Shown here: in pieces, positions 1 to 5,992 of the stretch
How positions within the stretch are numbered: the first letter of the stretch is position 1
Layout: each line of letters starts with the position of its first letter
Assembly (NCBI GenBank): GCA_945901035.1
Contig: CAMDKN010000085.1
Coordinates: 1-6,107, forward strand
Reading direction: 5' to 3'
Source of the DNA: Gulosibacter massiliensis
Lineage (GTDB): Bacteria; Actinomycetota; Actinomycetes; Actinomycetales; Microbacteriaceae
Length of the DNA stretch: 6,107 nt
The notes under the pieces: model-generated
The model's input: the letters and a program-made list of their open reading frames with translations, nothing else
Database searches by the model: none
Told to the model about the DNA's origin: nothing
Position numbers and translations under genes: made by a program

Positions 1-355
1 TGATGCGCAGCGACAGCGCCGCGCGCCGAAGCACTTCGCCCGGCTCGGCCACCGTAACGAGTGCAAGCCCCAGAAGCACCGTGATCGCGGCGGGGATCAA
101 CATCACGAGTGAACTAGCGGCGTACGGGGACCACGCCGGAGAGATCACCCACCACGCGAAAACGATCAGGATCGGAACGGGTAGCACTCGCCACGAGACA
201 CGATGCGCCCGCAGGACCACGAGGGCCCACACGGTGGAGGCGAGCACCAGTGCGATCCACACCGGAACGGTGAGCGCGTAACGCACCAGGTCACCCGCGA
301 AAAGTACCGCAAAGACGGCGACCGTGACGGTCTTGCTTCCGACGAATGGGTGCAC
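1..355 (-). CDS. O-antigen ligase-like polytopic membrane protein, N-terminal part (runs off left edge)
   Basis: Reading the minus strand from a GTG at 355 gives 118 open codons to the window edge. An in-frame TAG lies three codons upstream, so this GTG is the furthest possible start. The product is strongly hydrophobic, with about four membrane spans at residues 9-25, 28-47, 58-74 and 82-103, and few charged residues, mainly in short loops. The stretch 'WWVISPAWSPYAASSL' (residues 68-83) resembles the 'S-x-x-WSPYPxxSL' signature near the third span of Wzy/WaaL-type O-antigen ligase or polymerase proteins, which join lipid-linked glycans outside the membrane. That family call is recognition by pattern; the catalytic periplasmic loop lies outside the window. 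It is divergent from manA. No Shine-Dalgarno sequence precedes the GTG, which suits a leaderless transcript. The membrane-protein call is secure and the ligase call moderate. Confidence 0.68.
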   Translation of the reverse strand, partial: MHPFVGSKTVTVAVFAVLFAGDLVRYALTVPVWIALVLASTVWALVVLRAHRVSWRVLPVPILIVFAWWVISPAWSPYAASSLVMLIPAAITVLLGLALVTVAEPGEVLRRAALSLRI

Positions 356-360
356 GAGAG

Positions 361-371
361 ACTAGCCTAGT
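361..371. promoter_or_regulatory. Palindromic divergent promoter candidate between the membrane-protein gene and manA
   Basis: The 37-base divergent gap holds a perfect inverted repeat, ACTAG-C-CTAGT. Read on the plus strand it contains TAGCCT (363-368), and on the minus strand TAGGCT (369-364); both fit the actinobacterial TANNNT -10 pattern. The minus-strand hexamer ends 8 bases before the GTG at 355, the spacing expected for a leaderless start. The plus-strand hexamer would start a manA transcript near 375 with a leader of about 18 bases that still includes the ribosome binding site. I see no convincing -35 element on either side. The palindrome might equally be a repressor operator. Confidence 0.4.
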
Positions 372-380
372 GAGCGACGT

Positions 381-391
381 GGAGGTGATCC
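381..391 (+). promoter_or_regulatory. Very strong Shine-Dalgarno site of manA
   Basis: GGAGGTGATCC matches the usual bacterial 16S rRNA 3' tail (complement of GGATCACCTCC) over 11 contiguous bases. The GGAGG core ends 7 bases before the GTG at 393, which fixes that codon as the manA start. Such a long match is unusual and may compensate for the GTG start and a short leader. Confidence 0.8.
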
Positions 392-392
392 T

Positions 393-1550
393 GTGTTCGC
401 GATAGTCAATACTCCGCGCAACTACCCGTGGGGGTCCACATCGGAGATTGCCCGGGTTCGGAAAGTTGCACCGTCAGGGGAGCCCGAAGCAGAACTCTGG
501 TTGGGTGACCACTCGGGAAGTCCCGCGCGGGTAGAGGCGACGGGCGAGTCGCTCGTTGACTGGGGGGAACGTCACGCGGATCGGTACGGGGGTCGACCGT
601 TACCTTTTCTTCTCAAGTTACTCGCCGCCGAGTCGCCGCTGTCGATTCAGGCCCACCCAACGCGCGAGCAAGCCCGCGCGGGGTGGGACCGGGAAAACTC
701 GTTGGGCATCGCGCTGGATTCACCTCAGCGAAATTATCGCGACCCCAACCACAAACCCGAAGTAATCATTGCGCTGACTGAGTTCACCGCGCTGTGCGGT
801 TTTCGTCCGACGGCCGAACGCTTGCGCATCCTCCATTTCCTCGACAAATCGGGTGTCGACGGCACCGAAACCTTTCGACAGCACAGCGATCGGGGGCTGG
901 GCGTCGCGGTCGAATGGCTACTTGGTCGAGGGGCAGGGGTCGACGAATTTCTGGCGGCGCTCGCCGAGCTGAACGCACGTTCCGGTGAGCGCGATATCGA
1001 TGACGCGGTGCGGGCGGCCCAGTCGCTCGCGGCCCAATTCCCGCGCGACCCGGGTGCGGCGGTTTCGCTTTTGCTCAATCACGTCGTCCTCCGACCGGGG
1101 GAGGCGCTGTTTTTGCCCGCCGGCAACATCCACGCCTACCTCCACGGGACGGGAATCGAAGTGATGGCCGCCAGCGACAACGTGTTGCGGGGTGGATTGA
1201 CCACCAAACATATCGATGTCAGCGAACTGCTGGCCGTTCTCGATGTCGACGAACTCGACGAGCCCCGATTGCAACCCCGCGTGTCGGGCTCGGTCCGGAT
1301 GTTCGATCCGGGTCTGGACGATTTCGTCGTGACGGACATCGCGGTAAACGGCCGGGTCGAGGTGTCGATTGCAGGCCCCGGGATCGCCCTGGTCACCGAC
1401 GGGGAACTCGTGGTGACCGCCGATACGGAATTGCGTGCGATTCAGGGGGACGCACTCTTTGTCGAGGCGGGCGAGACCATCACCACCGTCGCGGGTAACG
1501 GGCGAATCTTCCTCGCACACAGTCCTGCGCCAAGCTCGCGGCAACGCTAA
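393..1550 (+). CDS. manA: Mannose-6-phosphate isomerase, type I, zinc-dependent
   Basis: This 385-residue cytoplasmic enzyme interconverts fructose-6-phosphate and mannose-6-phosphate, the entry step to GDP-mannose and mannosylated envelope glycans. The type I phosphomannose isomerase architecture is complete. The N-terminus has 'NYPWGS' (10-15) and 'AELWLGDH' (33-40). The metal-binding pair sits in 'SIQAHP' (Q86, H88), with the third ligand E123 in 'HKPEVI' and the fourth H247 in 'LPAGNIHAYLHG'. The following 'EVMAASDNVLRGGLT' (256-270) carries the conserved active-site arginine R266. A C-terminal cupin-like beta region (about 300-378) closes the protein. Length is normal for the family and no disruption is seen. 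The GTG start is set by the strong ribosome binding site just upstream. It diverges from a membrane-protein gene and is followed after 66 bases by whiB2, which has its own promoter. Confidence 0.96.
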   Translation: MFAIVNTPRNYPWGSTSEIARVRKVAPSGEPEAELWLGDHSGSPARVEATGESLVDWGERHADRYGGRPLPFLLKLLAAESPLSIQAHPTREQARAGWDRENSLGIALDSPQRNYRDPNHKPEVIIALTEFTALCGFRPTAERLRILHFLDKSGVDGTETFRQHSDRGLGVAVEWLLGRGAGVDEFLAALAELNARSGERDIDDAVRAAQSLAAQFPRDPGAAVSLLLNHVVLRPGEALFLPAGNIHAYLHGTGIEVMAASDNVLRGGLTTKHIDVSELLAVLDVDELDEPRLQPRVSGSVRMFDPGLDDFVVTDIAVNGRVEVSIAGPGIALVTDGELVVTADTELRAIQGDALFVEAGETITTVAGNGRIFLAHSPAPSSRQR

Positions 1551-1572
1551 CTTGACTATTGCGAATAACAAG
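1551..1572. repeat. Imperfect inverted repeat overlapping the whiB2 promoter
   Basis: CTTG-AC-TATT-GCG-AATA-A-CAAG forms two 4-base arms on each side of a GCG centre (1561-1563), interrupted by an AC/A mismatch. It covers the -35 hexamer and most of the spacer of the whiB2 promoter, where a repressor or activator would bind. As RNA it would be a weak, AU-rich hairpin right after the manA stop with no following U tract, so a terminator role is unlikely. It may be chance. Confidence 0.3.
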
Positions 1573-1580
1573 AGTGTAAT
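1552..1580 (+). promoter_or_regulatory. Sigma-70/SigA-type promoter for whiB2
   Basis: TTGACT (1552-1557; 5 of 6 to TTGACA) and TGTAAT (1575-1580; 5 of 6 to TATAAT) are separated by exactly 17 bases in the AT-richer gap after manA. Initiation would fall near 1586-1588, giving a leader of about 30 bases that includes the GGAGGA of whiB2. This is the best promoter match in the window and suggests that whiB2 and the two genes after it can be transcribed independently of manA. Confidence 0.7.
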
Positions 1581-1616
1581 TAGGTAATCAACCACTCAAC
1601 TGGAGGAACTCTCGTC

Positions 1617-1928
1617 ATGACCGAATACCGCAATGACGTCCCCGGTGACTGGGCAATCGACCCACTCCTGCTCGGAGTTATCGGTACCGGCAACGCCGTC
1701 GGTGACGATAACCCGCTCGCCTGGCAGGCCGATTCTCTGTGCACCCAAACCGACCCCGAAGCATTTTTCCCCGAAAAAGGCGGATCGACCCGCGATGCGA
1801 AGCGCATCTGTGCTGAGTGCACGGTAAAAACCGAGTGTTTGGAATACGCCCTTGCCAACGACGAACGTTTCGGCATCTGGGGCGGATTGTCGGAGCGCGA
1901 ACGTCGCAAATACCGCCGTCGCGCTTAA
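1617..1928 (+). CDS. whiB2: WhiB2/WhmD-class iron-sulfur transcriptional regulator
   Basis: This 103-residue WhiB-like protein is expected to bind a [4Fe-4S] cluster and to act on transcription with the principal sigma factor; WhiB2/WhmD (WhiB in Streptomyces) governs septation and differentiation in other Actinobacteria. All four cluster cysteines are present: C42, C65, C68 and C74, in the C-Xn-C-XX-C-XXXXX-C pattern. They are followed by the turn 'GIWGG' (86-90) and a basic tail 'ERERRKYRRR' that would contact DNA. The block 'TDPEAFFPEKGGSTRDAKRI' (45-64), with 'LEYALANDERFG' after the last cysteine, is characteristic of the WhiB2 subclass rather than WhiB1, 3 or 7. GGAGGA at 1602-1607 lies 9 bases before the ATG. 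The next gene begins 19 bases after its stop with no visible promoter between, so the two are probably co-transcribed. Confidence 0.95.
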   Translation: MTEYRNDVPGDWAIDPLLLGVIGTGNAVGDDNPLAWQADSLCTQTDPEAFFPEKGGSTRDAKRICAECTVKTECLEYALANDERFGIWGGLSERERRKYRRRA

Positions 1929-1947
1929 GGACTGAGGACTCGATCCG

Positions 1948-4647
1948 GTGATTCGCGACTCACTCGCGATTGTCGTCGTGTCACGACGACTCCCCGAGCG
2001 ACTCCCGCAACTCGTGGCGGAGCTCACGGCCGATAGTGTCCCCGGCGACATCACGGTGGTCAATCTGACGGGTGACGACCTCGTTCTGACGGGCTGTACC
2101 GTCGTCGCCGCATCACGAACCCTGTCGCTCTCGCACGCGGTCGACCGCGCGCTCAGGGACTCGAAAGCCGAGAACATTTGGATTTTGCGGGACGACACCC
2201 GCATTCGCCCCGGCGCATTTGCGGCACTCGCATCCGTTCTGGACACGTCGCCGTCCGTCGGAGTTGTCGGCCCCAAGCAGATGGATGCCGATTCGCCCGC
2301 CACGATTCGCGAGATGGGGGAGTCGATGACCCGAACGGGTTTCGCGGTTCACCTCGCGGAACGGGAACTCGACCAAGCGCAGTACGACCGCTCGAGTGAC
2401 GTGTTGGCGGTCGGTGAAGCGGGCATGCTCGTTCGCCGTCAGGTGTGGTCGACGCTGGAAGGCTTCGACCCCGCTCTGCCGGGAGTGGACGGAGCGCTGG
2501 ACTTTTGTTTCCGAGCGCGGCGATCCGGTTGGCGCGTCGAGGTCGTCCCCACCGCGGTCATTGAAACCCAATTCACCTCGCTCGAGGCGCTCGCGGGAAC
2601 GTTGACGGACGGTCGGATTGTTCGCGAAGAAGCCCGCTCGCGTGCTCACCGCGTCCTGGCCGCCGGTGCTGCTATCGCGCACCCGTTTCTCGGAATCGGG
2701 CTCATCACGGGGTCCCTCATTCGCAGCGTCGGTCGATTTGTCCAAAAACGCCGCAGCCCCTTCGCAGAATGGCGCGGGACGATGTCCGGGGTGTGTGATT
2801 TTGGCGCGATTAGTCGAGCGCATCGAGCGCAGCGGCGAACCAACACGGTCCACATTGACGGTTCGCGTTTGCTCGTGTCTCCGTCCGAACTGCGGCATCG
2901 ACGCGGAATGGAGAACGACGAGCGCCGCGCCCTCCTCGAGGCGGCAGACGACACGCCACGATTGAGTTTTGGGGTGACGGCGCTGTGGTGGACAGGGTTT
3001 GCGGCATTGGCCGGGATTATTCTGAATAATCGCTTTCTGGGCGCAACGGCGCTGTCTGGCGGATCGCTCATTCCGATGCCCGCAACCATCGACGACGCGT
3101 GGGCCGCAATCGGCGCGACCTGGAGCGAAGTCGCCAGTGGGTTCAGCGGGGCACCCGACGGGTTCGCGGCACTCCTCGGGGTTCTGTCCACCGCATTCTG
3201 GTGGCATCCGAACGCGCTCGTTCTGACTCTGTTTGTCGCGGCCATCCCGATGTCATTCGTCGCCGGTTACGTTGGCGCCGGCGCGGTCACACACAACACT
3301 CGCGCTGCCCTGCTTGTGGGCGCAGGGTGGGCGTTGCTCCCCACCCTCCACATCGCGGTGAACGAGGGTCGAATCACCGCGGTACTTGCTCACATCGCTC
3401 TGCCGTTCTTCGCGCGGGCCATCGCTGGGACGAGCATTGTCCCACTCGGTTGGGCATCGCTCCTCGGCGCTGTGCTGTGGGTTTCCGTTCCCGCACTCGC
3501 GCCCGTCGTGGTTCTCGCCGTCATCATTCGTGCCCTGACCGGCCACCCCAGCGCAGTCATCGCCCTCGCCCCCGCGCTGGCGTTTGAGTGGCCTCGGCTC
3601 GTCGAGTCGCTGACCAATCCCCTCGGATACTTCGCCGATCGCGGGGTGCCGTTCCCGACTACGGCACCCACCGGATTACTGTCCCTCACGCTGTGGCCCG
3701 CGACCCCGTCGCTTCCGTTCCTGGCGCCGGAAATCTCGGTGCTCGTCGCGTTCGCGCTCGTGGCGACCTGCGCCGCACTCACGGTCATCGCCGTACTCGT
3801 TGCGGACAATCCGCGGGTAGGCGCGATGCTCGGGCTGGGCGGGTCCGCGCTCGGGGTGTGGTGTGCTCTGGGTTTGCTACCCCTTGCCACCGCGGAAGGC
3901 CTGGCGGTGGGGCTCTTCCCTGGACCGTTGTACGACGTCGTCTGGTTCGGTCTCCTCGCCGGCGCGGGAATCACCATCGCGTCCGCCCGGGTAGTGTCCG
4001 CGGTGTTGACCCCCGCCACCATCGCGGCATTCGCGTTGATCGGGGTGGTGCCGTTGACCTCGATCTTCGCGGGAACCTCGCTGGTGGCACCCTCGACCGT
4101 GCGAACGCTTCCGGCGTATGTCGAAGCAGCAACCACCGCACTTCCCGGGGGCGCCACGCTGGTCGTGACACCGACCTCGGAGGGATTGCGCACCGAGCTC
4201 CAGCGCGATGGCGGCCTGACCTTGGTCGACTGGAGCGCCGCCGCCGCCACACGCGTCACCCTGGGGCCACACGAGTACGCAATCGCGGAAATCGCCGCCA
4301 ACCTCATCGTGGAGAGCGGTTTTGATGTGTCCGCGGCTATCGCCGAACAACAGATTCGATTTGTTCTCCTCGAGGCCAAGCCCACCGCAACCGAGGTGTC
4401 GTCCATCGCGTCGCACGCAGGTCTGACCCCGGTGGGGGCGACCGACCGAGGCATTCTGTGGCGGGTGAATGCGGACAGTACGCCGACGGTTGCGAGTCGC
4501 GAGAATGACGTCGTGTACCTTGCGATTTTAGGGTTGGTCGGTCTGATTGCGCTCGTCGCGGCGGTACCCACCTCACTCCCTCGGCGGCGCGTGGTCGCCG
4601 ACGACGTGATGGAGTTGGCGGGGGAGGATGACGATGGGCATTCTTAG
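1948..4647 (+). CDS. GT2-family glycosyltransferase fused to a large polytopic membrane region
   Basis: This 899-residue protein is probably a cytoplasmic-membrane enzyme of envelope glycan assembly. Residues 1-235 form a GT-A fold GT2 domain. It has a hydrophobic first strand (LAIVVVS), the nucleotide-sugar/metal motif in 'WILRDDTRIRPGA' (D82, D83), 'VGVVGPK' (104-110), 'VGEAGMLVRRQVWSTLEGFDP' (155-175) and the acceptor-side 'DGALDFCFRARRSGWRV' (181-197). A hydrophobic stretch follows at about 236-258, then a basic loop. About ten membrane spans lie between 343 and 710, with a sizeable loop after the first (366-420). A non-hydrophobic domain at 711-855 should lie outside the membrane, followed by a last span (856-875) and an acidic tail. 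The GTG start is supported by GAGGA at 1934-1938, 9 bases upstream. Its 3' end overlaps the next gene by 14 bases. Sugar donor and acceptor are unknown; rhamnosyl or other sugar transfer to a lipid-linked or wall glycan is a guess. Confidence 0.85.
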   Translation: MIRDSLAIVVVSRRLPERLPQLVAELTADSVPGDITVVNLTGDDLVLTGCTVVAASRTLSLSHAVDRALRDSKAENIWILRDDTRIRPGAFAALASVLDTSPSVGVVGPKQMDADSPATIREMGESMTRTGFAVHLAERELDQAQYDRSSDVLAVGEAGMLVRRQVWSTLEGFDPALPGVDGALDFCFRARRSGWRVEVVPTAVIETQFTSLEALAGTLTDGRIVREEARSRAHRVLAAGAAIAHPFLGIGLITGSLIRSVGRFVQKRRSPFAEWRGTMSGVCDFGAISRAHRAQRRTNTVHIDGSRLLVSPSELRHRRGMENDERRALLEAADDTPRLSFGVTALWWTGFAALAGIILNNRFLGATALSGGSLIPMPATIDDAWAAIGATWSEVASGFSGAPDGFAALLGVLSTAFWWHPNALVLTLFVAAIPMSFVAGYVGAGAVTHNTRAALLVGAGWALLPTLHIAVNEGRITAVLAHIALPFFARAIAGTSIVPLGWASLLGAVLWVSVPALAPVVVLAVIIRALTGHPSAVIALAPALAFEWPRLVESLTNPLGYFADRGVPFPTTAPTGLLSLTLWPATPSLPFLAPEISVLVAFALVATCAALTVIAVLVADNPRVGAMLGLGGSALGVWCALGLLPLATAEGLAVGLFPGPLYDVVWFGLLAGAGITIASARVVSAVLTPATIAAFALIGVVPLTSIFAGTSLVAPSTVRTLPAYVEAATTALPGGATLVVTPTSEGLRTELQRDGGLTLVDWSAAAATRVTLGPHEYAIAEIAANLIVESGFDVSAAIAEQQIRFVLLEAKPTATEVSSIASHAGLTPVGATDRGILWRVNADSTPTVASRENDVVYLAILGLVGLIALVAAVPTSLPRRRVVADDVMELAGEDDDGHS
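4623..4633 (+). promoter_or_regulatory. Ribosome binding site deciding the start of the DUF5719 gene
   Basis: GGAGG (4623-4627) directly abuts an ATG at 4628 and lies 6 bases before a second in-frame ATG at 4634. Only the second has workable spacing, so the start is placed at 4634. The site lies inside the coding sequence of the preceding glycosyltransferase gene, as expected for translational coupling. Confidence 0.7.
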
Positions 4648-5992
4648 CAAAATCACGGCGGGCGTCGCCGGACTCGCGGTGATGGGACTGGGCGGCTACG
4701 CCGTCGCATTTATCCCGTCTCCACTGTTGAGCGATGTGGCGCCTCTGACAACCGCGATCGCGCCCGAAGCCGTGACCCGAAGTATTGTCTGCTCGGGGGA
4801 TGTCGTGGGCTACGTCGGCGGCTCGGCGGACATTTCCGCCGTTGGCTCGGCGACGCGATTGTCGACACCGGGCGTTGATTCGCAGGATCTCGCGATGACG
4901 GATTCGACCAACGGCTCGGTCATCACGCTCACGGGAGACTCTCTTCTCATTGCCGCCACCGAGTACGACGCGGTGCAGACGGAATCGGTTGCGGGTTATC
5001 TCGCCACCGAATGCGGCGACGCACTCAACGAACAGTGGCTGGTGGGCGGCAGCACGTTGACGGGTCGTGACACGATCCTCACCATCTCCAACGGCAGCGA
5101 CGTCGAAGCCCGCATCGACATCGACTTGTGGGGCTCCCAGGGGTTGATCGACGCGCCCGGGTCGCGGGGCATCGTGGTCGCGCCCAGGTCGCAACGTTCC
5201 TATTCGGTTGCGGGCTTTGCGCCGGACGAGCCCTCGCCCGCTCTCCGAATCACGAGTAGCGGCGCTGCCGTGTGGGCAACCCTTCAGACCACGGCGGTGC
5301 GCGGTCTCGTTCCCGGCGGGCTCGATCGAAATGGTCCGGTGGCAACTCCCGCCACGAGCCTCGCGTTCCCCATCCTTCGGATTCCCGGCGATGACACCAT
5401 TGGGGCGGCCCTCGTCGACCCCGGATACAACGACATCGTGGCGGCAATCCGGTTCCTCGCACCCGGTGAGATCGACGCCAACGCCAGCATCACGTTGGAA
5501 CCGGCGGGGGAAGGAGAATCTCTCGTCATCACCGCATCGATTGGTGCGGGGGCGACTCTCGACATCCCGCTGTCCGACCTTGAAGCGGGGGACTGGTCGG
5601 TGACCATCGAATCGGATCAACCGCTTGTCGCGGCCGTTCGGGTCGGCTACCACGATTCACAAAACGGAATCACCGACGTCGCGTGGGCGAGCGCAGCCCC
5701 CGCCCAGACGGGGATCGCGGCGCTGTTTGTTCCCGACGCGGCGGTTCTGGGTGTCTCCAACCCCGGCACGAACGATGTGACGGTCACGATTCTGAGCGGC
5801 GGAGAAACCGCCGAGGTGGTCATCCCCGCGCGCGGGACACGTGTCCTGCCGGTGACCGCGGGCCTTGTGACCGTGGCCTCGACGACCGACGTGTCTACCG
5901 CCGTGTTCGTGGCGACGCGCGACGGAATCGCGACGCTTCGAGGCCTCACCGCACCCATCGATGCGGCAAACATCGTGATTGTCAGCGGTTAG
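4634..5992 (+). CDS. DUF5719 family protein, membrane-anchored and extracytoplasmic
   Basis: This 452-residue protein has no known biochemical function. Residues 8-27 form one hydrophobic segment after a short basic start; there is no lipobox or clear cleavage site, so an uncleaved N-terminal anchor with the rest outside the cell is likely. The remainder is rich in beta-forming, Gly, Ala, Thr and Asp residues. Two lone cysteines (C53 and C127) could form a disulfide. The pattern 'NEQWLVGGSTLTGRDTILTISNGSD' (132-156), with later 'VVAPRSQ' and 'VPGGLDRNGP', is how I recognise DUF5719, a family usually encoded beside whiB2 and a GT2/membrane glycosyltransferase in Actinobacteria. Three similar beta units occur at about 147-218, 258-337 and 371-427. 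The gene overlaps the preceding one by 14 bases, which suggests a stoichiometric partnership. Its TAG stop interlocks with the stop of a convergent minus-strand gene. The family call is fairly confident; a role as glycan-assembly accessory is inference. Confidence 0.82.
   Translation: MGILSKITAGVAGLAVMGLGGYAVAFIPSPLLSDVAPLTTAIAPEAVTRSIVCSGDVVGYVGGSADISAVGSATRLSTPGVDSQDLAMTDSTNGSVITLTGDSLLIAATEYDAVQTESVAGYLATECGDALNEQWLVGGSTLTGRDTILTISNGSDVEARIDIDLWGSQGLIDAPGSRGIVVAPRSQRSYSVAGFAPDEPSPALRITSSGAAVWATLQTTAVRGLVPGGLDRNGPVATPATSLAFPILRIPGDDTIGAALVDPGYNDIVAAIRFLAPGEIDANASITLEPAGEGESLVITASIGAGATLDIPLSDLEAGDWSVTIESDQPLVAAVRVGYHDSQNGITDVAWASAAPAQTGIAALFVPDAAVLGVSNPGTNDVTVTILSGGETAEVVIPARGTRVLPVTAGLVTVASTTDVSTAVFVATRDGIATLRGLTAPIDAANIVIVSG

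Noticed and set aside
3..281. Open plus-strand frame at the left edge (92 codons)
   Set aside because: Its product is low-complexity, rich in Ser, Thr, Arg and Ala with no recognisable motif. It is antisense to a convincing membrane-protein frame, so it is a shadow of GC-rich coding sequence.
1567..1579. BldD-box-like sequence upstream of whiB2 (TAAC...GTAA)
   Set aside because: whiB is a BldD target in Streptomyces, but the AC and GT halves here are 6 bases apart instead of the 5 in the known box, and the inner bases do not fit.
1551..1616. Intrinsic terminator after manA
   Set aside because: The only hairpin is AT-rich and interrupted and has no U tract after it; it coincides with the whiB2 promoter.
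2113..3207. Minus-strand open frame of 364 codons
   Set aside because: Charged low-complexity product, fully antisense to the GT2 domain with its clear motifs.
4237..4248. (GCC)4 microsatellite-like run in the glycosyltransferase gene
   Set aside because: Only four units, in frame, encoding a four-alanine stretch (residues 764-767); expected by chance in GC-rich DNA.
3390..4571. Minus-strand open frame of 393 codons inside the glycosyltransferase gene
   Set aside because: A Ser/Thr/Ala/Pro/Arg-rich product without motifs, antisense to conserved-looking membrane spans; it is the mirror of GC-rich hydrophobic codons.
4628..4633. ATG at 4628 as start of the DUF5719 gene
   Set aside because: It abuts the GGAGG with no spacing; the in-frame ATG at 4634 has a normal 6-base spacing.
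4337..5653. Long minus-strand open frame of 438 codons across the GT/DUF5719 junction
   Set aside because: The product is rich in Arg, Gly, Asp and His with no domain pattern, and it lies opposite two well-supported genes. In GC-rich DNA antisense frames often stay open by codon bias.
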